From Natrialbaceae archaeon AArc-T1-2 (lineage in GTDB: Archaea > Halobacteriota > Halobacteria > Halobacteriales > Natrialbaceae), in NCBI RefSeq assembly GCF_030273315.1, contig NZ_CP127174.1, positions 806,001-870,000 on the forward strand: a stretch of DNA of 64,000 nt. The letters run 5' to 3'. The notes below the pieces were generated by a model, which was given only the letters and a program-made list of their open reading frames with translations, had not been told where the DNA came from and searched no databases. Within the stretch, counting starts at the first letter, position 1; every line of letters begins with the position of its first letter. The translations under genes and the position numbers were made by a program. Below, piece by piece: positions 18,564-28,229 of the stretch.

Positions 18564-19237
18564 TGGTCGTACTCGCGACGAAAGTGTACGTCGACGGCGA
18601 CGCACGCGAGCGCGCGCTCGATTCGTTACGGTCGCTCGTCGACAACGCCGTCGGCGACCTCGAGGTCGAGACGGACGTCGGGGTTCGCCACGACCAGTTC
18701 CCGTCGGTCACGATCGAGGGCGACGACGCCGTGGTCGCGCGCAACGTCCTCCGCGAGGAGTGGGGCGAGATCGTCCCCGATCTCGAGGCCGGCGAGAGCT
18801 ACGTCGGCACGCTCGAGTCCTGGGACGAGGGCGGGTTCGTCCTCGATGCGGGCCAGCCGGTCCGGATTCCCACAGACGAGATCGGTCTCGGGCCGGGGTC
18901 GCCCTCGCAGATCCGCGAACGGTTCGGACTCGTCCAGCACGTTCCATTACGGTTCGTCTACGGCGACGACGACCCCTCGCGACTCGCCGAGGCGGAACGG
19001 GACCGACTCTACGAGTGGACCAGAAGCGAGAACGGGCGACTGAACGTAAACAGCGCCACCCGTGCGGAGGTACGGGCCACGCTCAACCGTGCCGGACACG
19101 CACGGGACGTGGTGACGATCGAACGGCTCGGTCTGCTCGAGCAAAGCGTCATCACGACCGAGGATACGGACCCGCCGGGGCTGCTCGCAAGCGTCGGGGA
19201 GTACCTCCCCGCGGAGCTACGCTGTGTCGTTCCCTAG
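18563..19237 (+). CDS. DUF2110 family protein
   Basis: A 224-residue protein starting MVVLATKVYVDGDARERALDSL. It matches the archaeal DUF2110 family, commonly found directly behind tfe as here, where stop and start share one base. The central S1-like segment YVGTLESWDEGGFVLDAGQPVRIPTDEIG may bind nucleic acid. Function is not established; the conserved link to tfe suggests a transcription or RNA-related role. Confidence 0.85.
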   Translation: MVVLATKVYVDGDARERALDSLRSLVDNAVGDLEVETDVGVRHDQFPSVTIEGDDAVVARNVLREEWGEIVPDLEAGESYVGTLESWDEGGFVLDAGQPVRIPTDEIGLGPGSPSQIRERFGLVQHVPLRFVYGDDDPSRLAEAERDRLYEWTRSENGRLNVNSATRAEVRATLNRAGHARDVVTIERLGLLEQSVITTEDTDPPGLLASVGEYLPAELRCVVP

Positions 19238-19238
19238 T

Positions 19239-20012
19239 ATGAATCGACGTCTCGTCTTCGCCGTGATCGCCGTCGCCGCGCTCGCGACGCTCGCCGGCTG
19301 TGCGGCGATCTTCGGTGGCATCTCCGACGAGGACCTCGACCGCGAACAGGAGTACGACGACCTCAAAGACCGCAACGCGGACGTCGTCATCTCCATCGAG
19401 GACGTCGGGCTGGTCCGCAGCGGCGAGTTCCGTGCGGTGTACGATCTCAACGACACCGACGAGCTCTCGCTCCATCGATCCACGTTCTACCGCGATCGGG
19501 CGATGGACGTCCACAGCGTCCGGTACTGGTACCCGAACGGGACGGAGGTGACCGGCTCGGAGCTCGACGTCGATCAGGGACGCTCGAACACCGACGTCCG
19601 GGTGCCGGACGGGAACGGCACGCTCGCCTTTACCGGCAGCGCCGGGAGTCGGACGTTCCAGCTGCCGGCGTTCAAAGCGGGGTCGTACGAAGTGATGCTT
19701 GCGGACGGCTACCGGACGTCGAACTTCCTGTTCGGGGCCGTCAGTCCGGGCGGCTACGAGCGGGAGGTCGTCGACGACCGGGAACACCTTCACTGGGAAG
19801 AAAACGGCGGAACGATCTCGCTGCGGTACTACCTCCCGCGGGACGTGACGGTGTTTACCGGGCTCGTCGTCGTGGTCGTCACCCTCGGCGGAGCTGGCGT
19901 CGCCTACTACTACCGACAGGTGAAACGGCTGCGGGAACGACGCGAGGAGATGGGCCTCGACGTCGAGATCGACGACGACGACGACAGCGGACCGCCGCCC
20001 GGAATGCGGTAA
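19239..20012 (+). CDS. DUF5803 family lipoprotein
   Basis: A 257-residue protein from the ATG at 19239, 1 nt after the DUF2110 stop. An earlier GTG at 19224 overlaps that gene and would only lengthen the signal peptide. The signal sequence ends in the lipobox ATLAGC near residue 20. A mainly beta extracellular region follows. A single transmembrane helix lies near residues 207-230, followed by a basic then Asp-rich cytoplasmic tail. Function is unknown. Confidence 0.8.
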   Translation: MNRRLVFAVIAVAALATLAGCAAIFGGISDEDLDREQEYDDLKDRNADVVISIEDVGLVRSGEFRAVYDLNDTDELSLHRSTFYRDRAMDVHSVRYWYPNGTEVTGSELDVDQGRSNTDVRVPDGNGTLAFTGSAGSRTFQLPAFKAGSYEVMLADGYRTSNFLFGAVSPGGYEREVVDDREHLHWEENGGTISLRYYLPRDVTVFTGLVVVVVTLGGAGVAYYYRQVKRLRERREEMGLDVEIDDDDDSGPPPGMR

Positions 20013-20100
20013 CCGTACTCATACGGACCGTTGTACGTCTGTCCCGGTGCAACCGTAGAACGGTCGCGGTTTCGCCGGTACATCGGTACAGCAATCCGTA

Positions 20101-20547
20101 TCACTCGTTGATCCGTTTCGCATCGAGCCAGAGCGCACGCTCTCTCCCGGCCTGGCGGTCGAGGTCGACCCGTCCGCGGACGAACCGGGAGTGGCCGACC
20201 GTCTTCTCGAGCGTCGACGGAGCGACGGCCGAGGGACTTCCGACGGCGTCGACGAGCCACCCGTACCGCGAGCCGTCCGCGTCGGTCGATGTGAACACCA
20301 CCAGTTTCGGATCGGCCGACCGTGCTGGCGTCCCGGAGCCGACCACCCGCCCGAGATCGACGACGCGGACGCGCGTTCCGTCGGTAGTGAACTCTCCTGC
20401 GTACCAGGGGTCGGTCGCGTCGGCCGGGACGGCCTCGCGGTCGACGCCGAGTACCGACCTGACGCGATCGACGTCGACACAGTAGCGTTCTCCCTCGAGT
20501 TCGAACGGCAGCACCATCGGACCCGACTGCTCGTCGGTGTCGGTCAT
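20101..20547 (-). CDS. CheW-like adaptor, stand-alone paralogue
   Basis: A 148-residue protein starting MTDTDEQSGPMVLPFELEGERYCVDVDRVRSVL. The CheW-domain order is visible: strand FELEGERYCVDVDRV, the WYAGEFTTDGTRVRVVDLGRVVG loop, and YGWLVDAVGSPSAV. It is divergently transcribed from the main che cluster. It could couple a specific receptor to CheA, or be a CheV-like scaffold without receiver. It ends in ALWLDAKRINE instead of the usual L-D strand. Confidence 0.82.
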   Translation of the reverse strand: MTDTDEQSGPMVLPFELEGERYCVDVDRVRSVLGVDREAVPADATDPWYAGEFTTDGTRVRVVDLGRVVGSGTPARSADPKLVVFTSTDADGSRYGWLVDAVGSPSAVAPSTLEKTVGHSRFVRGRVDLDRQAGRERALWLDAKRINE

Positions 20548-20670
20548 CTCGAGAACGTTTCTCGGTTCGGGAGATCAATCTGACGACCAGCCGCCGATCG
20601 ACTGACGGCTCCGCCGAACGGGGGTCAACGTTTTGGTCGTGGAATCTGAGATACGGGTACGAACGAAATC

Positions 20671-21396
20671 ATGTCACCGGACCTCTCCGAGACACTCCAG
20701 GGGATCAGCATCGGCGAGCCGAGCGAGGAGCGCTCCCGGGACGACGCCGACGACGAGGACCTCGAAGAACGCGAGCGGTTCGTCGTCTTCGAACTCGGGG
20801 AACGTCGTCTCGCCGTCTCCGTCGACGACGTCGGAACGACCACGGCCGTCCCGTCGTCGATAACGCGTGTGCCTCGGTCTCCGGACGCGATCGAGGGGGT
20901 GACGGATCTGCGCGGTGACGTCACGGCGGTGGTCGATCCCCGGGCGCACTTTCCGACGCACGAACCGCCCACCGCCGACCAGGATTTGCTCGTCTTCGAT
21001 CGACCGAGCGATCGACAGTCGGCCGGCATCCGTGTCGACGACGTCCGCGGCGTCGAGAGCGTTCCGACGTCGAACGTCCTCCGGGACGGGGAGTTCGACG
21101 AGGGCGACCTCCTCGAGTACGGACTCGACGCCGAGTCGCTCGTCGACAGGACCGCCCATCCGCTCGTCGCCGGGATCGTCCTCACGAGCGAACGCGACGA
21201 ACCGACCGAGACCGAAACTGAAGCCGATGGACTGCTCGAGGGCGACGACGAGAGCCCAGGGACGACCTTCGAACTCGAGATCGAGGACGAGGACGACGAG
21301 GAACGCGAGGACGAGTCGACGAACGTCGTCTACGAGGCGACGATGCTGATCGACGTCGAGCGGATGTTACTCGCCGCTGGTCACGAACAGGAGTAA
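20671..21396 (+). CDS. cheW: Chemotaxis adaptor CheW
   Basis: A 241-residue CheW, longer than the usual 150-180. The conserved core runs from RFVVFELGERRLAVSVDDVG (about 37-56) through EGVTDLRGDVTAVVDPRAHF to DDVRGVESVP. It is interrupted by an acidic insertion of about 45 residues (around 170-212, rich in E, D and T). The final strand YEATMLIDVERML follows. It links receptors to CheA. It is the first plus-strand gene of the cluster, about 120 bp upstream of cheY, which has its own promoter. Confidence 0.9.
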   Translation: MSPDLSETLQGISIGEPSEERSRDDADDEDLEERERFVVFELGERRLAVSVDDVGTTTAVPSSITRVPRSPDAIEGVTDLRGDVTAVVDPRAHFPTHEPPTADQDLLVFDRPSDRQSAGIRVDDVRGVESVPTSNVLRDGEFDEGDLLEYGLDAESLVDRTAHPLVAGIVLTSERDEPTETETEADGLLEGDDESPGTTFELEIEDEDDEEREDESTNVVYEATMLIDVERMLLAAGHEQE

Positions 21397-21470
21397 GCTG
21401 TCGGGTCGTCGCGTTCGTTCGGTGCCGATGTCAACGCCATCACTTATCACGTCTGATAATCGGGAGACAG

Positions 21471-21479
21471 CATTTATGG
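21471..21479 (+). promoter_or_regulatory. TATA box of the cheY-cheR transcript
   Basis: CATTTATGG lies 37-45 nt upstream of the cheY ATG. A start about 25 nt downstream would leave a leader near 15 nt. The following che genes are tightly coupled and probably rely on it. Confidence 0.45.
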
Positions 21480-21515
21480 TCGTCGTATCGCAACCGAACC
21501 ATGGTGTACAATTGA

Positions 21516-21893
21516 ATGTCGACAGGGGTGCTCATCGTAGACGACTCTCATTTTATGCGTAATTTACTGGGCCAGATCTTACAGCAGGATTACCACATCG
21601 TCGGAGAAGCCGAAAACGGCGCGAAGGCGGTCAAGATGTACAAAGAACACGACCCCGACGTCGTGATGATGGACATCGTGATGCCGAAAGCGAACGGGAT
21701 CAAAGCGACCGCGGCGATCAAAAAGATCGATCCCGACGCGAAGGTTATTATGTGCACGAGCGTCGGTCAGCGAGAGAAGATGAAACTCGCCGTCAAGGCA
21801 GGTGCCGACGGCTACGTGACGAAACCGTTCGAGGAAGAGAGCGTCCGGAAAGCCCTGACAGACGTCGTGGAATCGGAACCGTCGGCTGTATGA
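21516..21893 (+). CDS. cheY: Chemotaxis response regulator CheY
   Basis: A 125-residue single receiver domain. The acidic pair DD at 9-10, phosphoacceptor Asp53 (VVMMDIVMPK), the Thr/Ser of MCTSVG near 82, and Lys103 in VTKPF are all present. In haloarchaea phosphorylated CheY reaches the archaellum motor through adaptor proteins. The stop overlaps the cheB ATG by 4 nt. Confidence 0.97.
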   Translation: MSTGVLIVDDSHFMRNLLGQILQQDYHIVGEAENGAKAVKMYKEHDPDVVMMDIVMPKANGIKATAAIKKIDPDAKVIMCTSVGQREKMKLAVKAGADGYVTKPFEEESVRKALTDVVESEPSAV

Positions 21894-23074
21894 CCAGCGT
21901 ACTCGTTGTCGACGACTCGCGGTTCATGCGAACAGTCGTCGGCAACGCACTCGAGCGAGCGGGCTATGAGGTCTCGCTGGCTTCGAACGGACTCGAGGCC
22001 GTCGACCGCGTCAGGACGGATCGCCCAGACGTCGTGACGATGGACGTGGAAATGCCGGAACTCGGCGGGATCGAGGCTGTCGAGCGGATCATGTCGACGT
22101 ATCCGACGCCGATTCTGATGCTTAGTGCGTACACGGACGACGGTGCCGACGCGACCCTCGACGCGCTCGAACGCGGTGCCGCCGACTTCCTGCCGAAACC
22201 CGACGGCTCCTCGCGGACAGTCGTCGATCTCACGGCGGAGGTGACGGAGAAAGTCGACGAGCTCGCAGCGACGGACGTCTCCTCGCTCGCACTCGCCCGT
22301 GCCGCCGCTGCGATCGAGTCGATAGAGTTGGGGTCGAACGGACGCGATCTCGAGGCCGCCGCCGGGCCGACAGCCGCGGTCGACGCTGGGTCCGTGCCCG
22401 CGTCCGCGTCTGCGTCCGGATCCGACGCGATCGACACCGGTGACGGAACGGCAGTCGACTCGAGCGACGCAGGCGAGGAGGTCGTCGGCGACGACCCGCT
22501 CGTCGTCGTCGGTGCGTCGACTGGCGGACCGAAGATCGTCGAACAGCTACTCGCCACGTTACCCCGCGAACTCGGCGCGAAACTGCTCGTCGTCCAGCAC
22601 ATGCCGCCGGCGTTTACCGGACGGCTCGCCGACAGACTCGACCGGATCAGCGAGTACCGCGTTCGCGAGGCTCGCGACGGCGACCGAATCGGTCCCGGAG
22701 ACGCGCTGGTCGCTCCCGGTGGCTACCACCTCGAGGTGGTAGACGGTACCGGCGGTCGCGTGCAGGTCGGCCTCGACGAGAGCGAGCCGCGACACGGCGT
22801 CAAACCCGCGATCGACGTTACGATGGAGACGGCGGCTACACGGGCCGGCGATCCCCTCGTCGGCGTCGTCCTGACGGGCATGGGACGCGACGGCGCGGCC
22901 GGGATTGAGGCGATCAAAGCCGCCGGCGGCCGGACGATCGCACAGGACGAACAAACGAGTCCGGTCTTTGGCATCCCCTGTCAGGCGATCGAAACGGGCT
23001 GTGTCGACGACGTCGTTCCAGCCGGCGCCATCGCCGACAGTATCGTCAGTGCATGCGGTGAGAACCATGAGTGA
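21890..23074 (+). CDS. cheB: Chemotaxis protein-glutamate methylesterase CheB
   Basis: A 394-residue protein with an N-terminal receiver (phosphoacceptor in VVTMDVEMPELGG), an Ala/Ser-rich linker of about 60 residues, and a C-terminal methylesterase. The catalytic triad is visible as Ser in VGASTGGP (about 208), His in QHMPPAFTGRLADRL (about 235) and Asp in GMGRDGAAG (about 331). It demethylates or deamidates receptors during adaptation. The start at 21890 overlaps cheY, and its end overlaps the cheA start by 8 nt. Confidence 0.97.
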   Translation: MTSVLVVDDSRFMRTVVGNALERAGYEVSLASNGLEAVDRVRTDRPDVVTMDVEMPELGGIEAVERIMSTYPTPILMLSAYTDDGADATLDALERGAADFLPKPDGSSRTVVDLTAEVTEKVDELAATDVSSLALARAAAAIESIELGSNGRDLEAAAGPTAAVDAGSVPASASASGSDAIDTGDGTAVDSSDAGEEVVGDDPLVVVGASTGGPKIVEQLLATLPRELGAKLLVVQHMPPAFTGRLADRLDRISEYRVREARDGDRIGPGDALVAPGGYHLEVVDGTGGRVQVGLDESEPRHGVKPAIDVTMETAATRAGDPLVGVVLTGMGRDGAAGIEAIKAAGGRTIAQDEQTSPVFGIPCQAIETGCVDDVVPAGAIADSIVSACGENHE

Positions 23075-26000
23075 GTACGTCAGCGAGTTCGTAGAGGAGA
23101 GTCAAGAACAAATCACGGAGCTGAACAACCGGCTGCTCGAGCTCGAACGCTCCCCGGAGAACGAGGAGTCGATGGACGCCATCTTCCGGATCGCTCACAC
23201 GCTCAAGGGCAACTGCGGTGCGATGGGGCTTGCCCGGGCGAGCGAGCTCGCACACGCGATCGAAGACCTCCTCGATGCGGTCCGGGCCGGCACCGTCGAG
23301 GTGTCACCCGAACTCATGGACGCCATCTTCGACGGCGTCGACGAACTCGAGGCGATGGTCGACGAGGTCGCGTCCGACGGGGAGGTCCGGACCGATCCGA
23401 CGCCGACGATCGAGACGCTCCGGGCGACCCTCGACGACGAGGAGTTCTCGACGCCGGGCGACGAGGCGATCGACGCCGTCCTCGAGGGGGTCGATCCGCC
23501 GGCCGAAACCCACAGGGCCTACTTCGTGCGGCTCGCGGTCGACGAGACGGACGGTCGAAGCGGCACGCTCGTCGTCGCGGCGCTGGTCGACGCTTTCGAC
23601 CTGCTCGCAACCGATCCCCCTCGAGAAGAGATCGAGGCAGGCGAGTACGGCGACGGCTTCGACGCCGTCTTCGGAACACCCGTGAGCGAAGATGCGATCG
23701 CCGCCGCGCTCGATCCAGTCGACGTCGTCGTCGAGTTCGAGATCGTCGACGTCACCGACCGGTTCGACGCGTTCGACGGTGACGCCAGCAACGAAGACGC
23801 CGGCGAGCTCTCGACGACTGACGCGGCCGAGATGGACGTCGACGAGTTACTCGACGAGTTCGACGAGTTCGACGACCTCGATCGGATGGTCGAGGACGTC
23901 GAGGACGTAAGCGCCTTCGAGGACATGGGCGACGCGGGCTCGTTCGACGACCTCCTCGCGGACGAAGACGAGATCGATCCCGGTCTCGAGCCGGGCGTCC
24001 CCAGCGTGGACGGTCCCGTCGAGGGCGAGGTGGACGACGATAGAGCCGAGACGGTCGGCGACGACGCCCCCGCTACCGCCGTCGACGAAACAGACGACCC
24101 AGCCGTAGCCGACGAGGTCGACGGCGATGCAAACGCCGTCTTCAACGAACTCAAAGACGAGGTCGAGCAGGTCGAGTTCGACGAACTGCAAGCGGAGCTC
24201 GACGACCTCGAGTTCGACGAGTACGACGAGGAGGAAGTCGGCATGGACGAGTTACTCGATGACGACGTCGACGGCGGGACATCCCTCGCGGAGGGGTCCG
24301 ACGGCGACGAAATCGACGAGGTCCCCGGCGAAACGGAGTCGTCGGCTGTCGAGGCGGAACCGTCAGCAGACGACGAGACGGGGCCGTTGCCCGACGAGAC
24401 GGCGGACGAAGTGTTCGCTGAGATGGCGTCGTCGGCGGACGACGAGCGAGTGGACGAAACGGTCACGATAGAGCCGTCGGCGGACGAACACGCCGGTACG
24501 GCGTCGGAGCCGGAATCGGAGAGCGACGACGAATCGACGGACGTGACGTTCCAGTTCGGCGACGTCGAATCGGCCGACGAGCACTCAGGCGAGGAGCTAG
24601 AACCGGCGTCGGAGTCGGACGCACTCGAGGCGTCGGCGGACGCCGATTGGGAGACCATCGAGACCGACGATGACGACGATCGCGTCGACGCCGACGACGC
24701 GCCGGCCGCTGGCGACGACGATGCGGAGACGAACGCGTTCGTCGACGACGGACTCGAGCCATCGACGGACGCCGGTTGGGACGTCGACTCGGCCGACGAC
24801 GAGTTCGACGTCGGCTCCGGGTTCGACGAGACGACGGTCGCCGATACGTCCGACTACGAGGAGTCGTCTGCAGTTTCGGATCCGTCTCTCGAGACGGACG
24901 CGTCGACGATCGACGACGCCGACGACACCGACGACGTCGGCGAATTCGATCCACCAGCTGCCAGCGCCGGCGGCTTCACGGAGCCGGAAGCCGGCGACGA
25001 CGCGTTCGACGTCGACGTCGACCTCGACGACGGCGGTTTCGACGACACACTCGAGACGGCGGCCGAGCCGGATGCGGGAACCGACGAGACGACGCCGGAG
25101 ACGGAGATAGAGACAGAGACGCCGGAATCGCTCGACGAGTCGGCGTCGACGGACGTCGAGCCGCCGGAGGCCCCCGACATCTCCCTCCCCGACGTCGAGG
25201 AGACGTCGACGGCCGACGACGAGCGCGACCGGACCGCGACACAGCAGTCCGTTCGCGTCGACGCCGACCAGGTCGACTCCCTGCTCACCCTCGTCGAGGG
25301 ACTGGTTACGAGCCGCGTCCGGCTGCGACACGCGATCGAGTCCGACGCGGGTCCGAAGACGGTAGAGCGGGAGCTCGACGACCTCGAGGACATCACGACG
25401 GAACTCCAGGAGACGGTGATGGACATTCGACTCGTCCCCCTCCAGTCCGTCACGAACAGACTGCCACGTGTCGTCCGCGACGTCGCCAGAGAACGGGACA
25501 AGGAGGTCTCTCTCGAGGTGTCGGGTGAGACGGTCGAACTCGACCGGAGCATCCTCGGTCGGCTCGACGATCCGTTGATCCACGTGGTCCGAAACGCCGT
25601 CGACCACGGGATCGAACCGCCGGACGAGCGCGAGGCGGCGGGCAAACCCCGTGAGGGAACCGTCGAGCTTCGGGCCGACCGATCGCGCGATCGGGTGACG
25701 ATCGAGATCGAAGACGACGGCAGCGGGCTCGACCCCGACCGGCTCCGGGACGAGGCCGTCGACGCCGGCGTCGTAAGCGAGACGGAAGCTACGGAGCTGA
25801 CCGACGAGGAGGCCCACGAGCTGATCTTCCACCCCGGGCTGTCGACGGCCGAGGAGGTCACCGACGTCAGCGGCCGCGGCGTCGGGATGGACGTCGTCAA
25901 ACGAACGATCGACGAACTCGACGGCGCCGTCTCGGTCGAGAGCGAACCCGGCGACGGAACGACGTTCACGCTGACACTCCCCGTGACGGTGGCGATTACG

Positions 26001-26369
26001 GACGTCCTGTTCGTCGAAAGCGGCGACGAGACGTTCGGCATCCCCTCGAAGGCGATCGAAGACGTCGAGACGACGACCGCACTCGAGATCGACGACGGGC
26101 GGTTACGTCGAGGAGACGACGAGGAGCTCCCGATCGTCGACCTCGCGACGGCGCTTGATACCCCCGAACCCGGAGCGGACGACGGAATGATCGTCCGCGC
26201 TCGAGAGGAGGTCCGGCCCGTCGCGATCCGCTGTGACGAGATCGGCGGTCAGCAGGAGGTCGTGGTCAAACCGTTCGAAGGGTTCATGGCCGACATTCCG
26301 GGGCTAAGCGGTGCGACCGTCCGGGGTCGTGGCGAAGTGGTTAACATTCTGGACGTGAAGACACTATGA
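23067..26369 (+). CDS. cheA: Chemotaxis histidine kinase CheA with very long acidic linker
   Basis: An 1100-residue kinase from the ATG at 23067 (MSEYVSEFVEES), inside the end of cheB. The domains are P1 with phospho-acceptor His44 (FRIAHTLKGN), a P2-like region (about 145-235), a highly acidic low-complexity linker (about 235-724), P3 dimerisation (VDSLLTLVEGLVTSRVRLR), P4 ATPase with VVRNAVDHGIE near 838 and GRGVGMDVVK near 936, and P5 CheW-like (about 970-1100). Known haloarchaeal CheA proteins are generally nearer 650-700 residues, so the linker is unusually expanded. It phosphorylates CheY and CheB. Confidence 0.96.
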   Translation: MSEYVSEFVEESQEQITELNNRLLELERSPENEESMDAIFRIAHTLKGNCGAMGLARASELAHAIEDLLDAVRAGTVEVSPELMDAIFDGVDELEAMVDEVASDGEVRTDPTPTIETLRATLDDEEFSTPGDEAIDAVLEGVDPPAETHRAYFVRLAVDETDGRSGTLVVAALVDAFDLLATDPPREEIEAGEYGDGFDAVFGTPVSEDAIAAALDPVDVVVEFEIVDVTDRFDAFDGDASNEDAGELSTTDAAEMDVDELLDEFDEFDDLDRMVEDVEDVSAFEDMGDAGSFDDLLADEDEIDPGLEPGVPSVDGPVEGEVDDDRAETVGDDAPATAVDETDDPAVADEVDGDANAVFNELKDEVEQVEFDELQAELDDLEFDEYDEEEVGMDELLDDDVDGGTSLAEGSDGDEIDEVPGETESSAVEAEPSADDETGPLPDETADEVFAEMASSADDERVDETVTIEPSADEHAGTASEPESESDDESTDVTFQFGDVESADEHSGEELEPASESDALEASADADWETIETDDDDDRVDADDAPAAGDDDAETNAFVDDGLEPSTDAGWDVDSADDEFDVGSGFDETTVADTSDYEESSAVSDPSLETDASTIDDADDTDDVGEFDPPAASAGGFTEPEAGDDAFDVDVDLDDGGFDDTLETAAEPDAGTDETTPETEIETETPESLDESASTDVEPPEAPDISLPDVEETSTADDERDRTATQQSVRVDADQVDSLLTLVEGLVTSRVRLRHAIESDAGPKTVERELDDLEDITTELQETVMDIRLVPLQSVTNRLPRVVRDVARERDKEVSLEVSGETVELDRSILGRLDDPLIHVVRNAVDHGIEPPDEREAAGKPREGTVELRADRSRDRVTIEIEDDGSGLDPDRLRDEAVDAGVVSETEATELTDEEAHELIFHPGLSTAEEVTDVSGRGVGMDVVKRTIDELDGAVSVESEPGDGTTFTLTLPVTVAITDVLFVESGDETFGIPSKAIEDVETTTALEIDDGRLRRGDDEELPIVDLATALDTPEPGADDGMIVRAREEVRPVAIRCDEIGGQQEVVVKPFEGFMADIPGLSGATVRGRGEVVNILDVKTL

Positions 26370-26391
26370 TCGAGAGTGCACGGAGGAACCT

Positions 26392-26997
26392 ATGACGCTG
26401 AAAGTCGACATCCGAAAACTGAGTTTGATAAACGAAATGGCGAAAGTCGGGACGAACGGCGTGGCCGACAACATGGGAAAGCTGACCGGCAAAGACGCCA
26501 GAATGGAGGTCACGACGACGAACTTCATCGACGTCGACGACCTCGGTTCCCAGCTCGAGCCCGGCAAGCGCGTCGGCGTTCGCGTTCGGCTGCTCGATCC
26601 CCCACACGGACACATTCTCGTTCTCTTTCCCGAAGCGAGTGCGAAGAAAATCACGGCGCTCATGCTCCGGGACGTCACCGACGACATGTCGAACGTCTCG
26701 GGGAAGATGGCACGAAGCGCCGTCGAGGAGATGGGCAACATGATGGCAAGTGGCTTCATCGACGGCTGGGCAGACGTTCTGGGACGGGCGATCGACATCG
26801 CTGCTCCCCAGCTCGTCTACGCCCCCGTCGACGAGATCGTCGTCCGGACCGCCGAACGGGACGGTGACGACCTCGCGTTGTTCTTCGACTCGGATCTCAC
26901 CGTTCCGAGTTACCAGATCGAAGCCGAGATCTACGCGTTTCCCGACCTGGAAGCGTTCGTCGAGATGATAAACGGTATGGACGTGACCGAAGCATGA
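26392..26997 (+). CDS. cheC: CheC-family CheY-P phosphatase / adaptation protein
   Basis: A 201-residue single-unit CheC. The C-terminal active-site motif SAVEEMGNMMASGF keeps the Glu and Asn needed for CheY-P dephosphorylation. The N-terminal counterpart INEMAKVGTNGVADN keeps Glu but has Lys where Asn is expected, so probably one working site remains. It follows cheA after 22 nt and overlaps the next gene by 4 nt. It may interact with CheD encoded two genes on. Confidence 0.9.
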   Translation: MTLKVDIRKLSLINEMAKVGTNGVADNMGKLTGKDARMEVTTTNFIDVDDLGSQLEPGKRVGVRVRLLDPPHGHILVLFPEASAKKITALMLRDVTDDMSNVSGKMARSAVEEMGNMMASGFIDGWADVLGRAIDIAAPQLVYAPVDEIVVRTAERDGDDLALFFDSDLTVPSYQIEAEIYAFPDLEAFVEMINGMDVTEA

Positions 26998-28229
26998 AAC
27001 TCGACACCGACGCACTCGGGACGTTTTATCGGATCGCCAGGGAAGGCGCTGGACTCGCGGCCGGCAGGCTGACGCGGCTGACCGGCGTCGATACCAGAGT
27101 CGGCGTGACGAAGGTCAACTTCACGCGCGGGGCGGACATTCGCCGAGACTTCACGGACGGCGCGGAGAAGGTCGGCGTCCGGGTCGAACTCAGCGGCGGT
27201 CTCGACGGCTACTCGCTCATCGTCTTCGATCGAGACAGCGCTGTACAGATCGTCGAGACGATCGTCTCGGCCTCCGACGTCGAAGACGTCGAGGAGATGG
27301 ACAAAAGCGCCACGACCGAGGTCGGCCACATCATAAACAGCGGTCTGATCGACGGCTGGGCGGACGTCCTCGAGACCGCGATCGAACTCTCGACACCGGA
27401 GTACGTCGTGGGAGCCTCCGCCGAGCCGTTCGTCGACGACATCGACCACGCGCCCGGAGACGACGACCTCGCGTTGCTCTTTCAGAGCACTATCGAGGCC
27501 GTCGGCACCGAGATCGGGTTCGACCACTATCTGTTTCCCGAACGCGAGTCGATGGCGTCGCTGCTCGAGCAACTTCGGACGAGCGAGGGTATCGACTACG
27601 ACAAACTCGACGGCTTCGATCGGATGGCCGAGCAGGGCGCAGAGGAGGTCGCGGAGACGGCGACGACGCTGACCGGAATCGACACGACCGTCGAGATTCG
27701 TCGACTGAACTTCGTCTCGCTCGAGACCATTCCCGAGACCGTCGCGAACGAGACCCTCGTCGGCGTCGCCTTCGAATTCGACGGCACCCCGAGTGGGTAT
27801 CTGCTCTTTCTGTTCGACGAGGAGTCGGCCCACGAGATCGTCGACGCGATGGTCCCGACCGCGACCGACGCGGACGGATTCGACGAGATGGGACAAAGCG
27901 CTATCATGGAACTCGGAAACATCATGGCGAGTGGCTTTCTGGACGGCTGGGCGAACGTCCTCGATACGACGATCGACCACTCGACGCCGGAGTTCGTCCA
28001 CGATACCGGCGCTGCGGCGGTCGATCCGGTCGTCGTTCAACTCGGCGAAAGCCAGGAATTCGCGTTCGTCTTCGACACCGTCGTGACGGCCGACGGACGC
28101 GACCTCGATTGCCAGATCTACGCGATTCCCGACGAGGACGACCTCGAGCGCGCGCTCGACGATCTCGACACCGACCGCATCGACGACACGCCGACGACCG
28201 CGGAGTTCGAAGAGATCGAAAACGCATGA
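26994..28229 (+). CDS. Double CheC-domain protein
   Basis: A 411-residue protein made of two CheC-like units (about 1-195 and 200-400), each ending in the GLIDGWADVL / GFLDGWANVL signature. In unit 1 the active-site pattern reads TEVGHIINSG, with His in place of Asn. In unit 2 MELGNIMASG is intact. The N-terminal half-sites of both units lack the Glu/Asn pair. It is probably a scaffold with one active phosphatase site. Haloarchaea carry several CheC types; the exact name is not assigned. It overlaps both neighbours by 4 nt. Confidence 0.88.
   Translation: MKLDTDALGTFYRIAREGAGLAAGRLTRLTGVDTRVGVTKVNFTRGADIRRDFTDGAEKVGVRVELSGGLDGYSLIVFDRDSAVQIVETIVSASDVEDVEEMDKSATTEVGHIINSGLIDGWADVLETAIELSTPEYVVGASAEPFVDDIDHAPGDDDLALLFQSTIEAVGTEIGFDHYLFPERESMASLLEQLRTSEGIDYDKLDGFDRMAEQGAEEVAETATTLTGIDTTVEIRRLNFVSLETIPETVANETLVGVAFEFDGTPSGYLLFLFDEESAHEIVDAMVPTATDADGFDEMGQSAIMELGNIMASGFLDGWANVLDTTIDHSTPEFVHDTGAAAVDPVVVQLGESQEFAFVFDTVVTADGRDLDCQIYAIPDEDDLERALDDLDTDRIDDTPTTAEFEEIENA

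Noticed and set aside
24597-25832. 411-codon minus-strand frame opposite the cheA linker
   Set aside because: The frame arises from the Asp/Glu-rich repeats of cheA read backwards, giving Arg/Val-rich low complexity.
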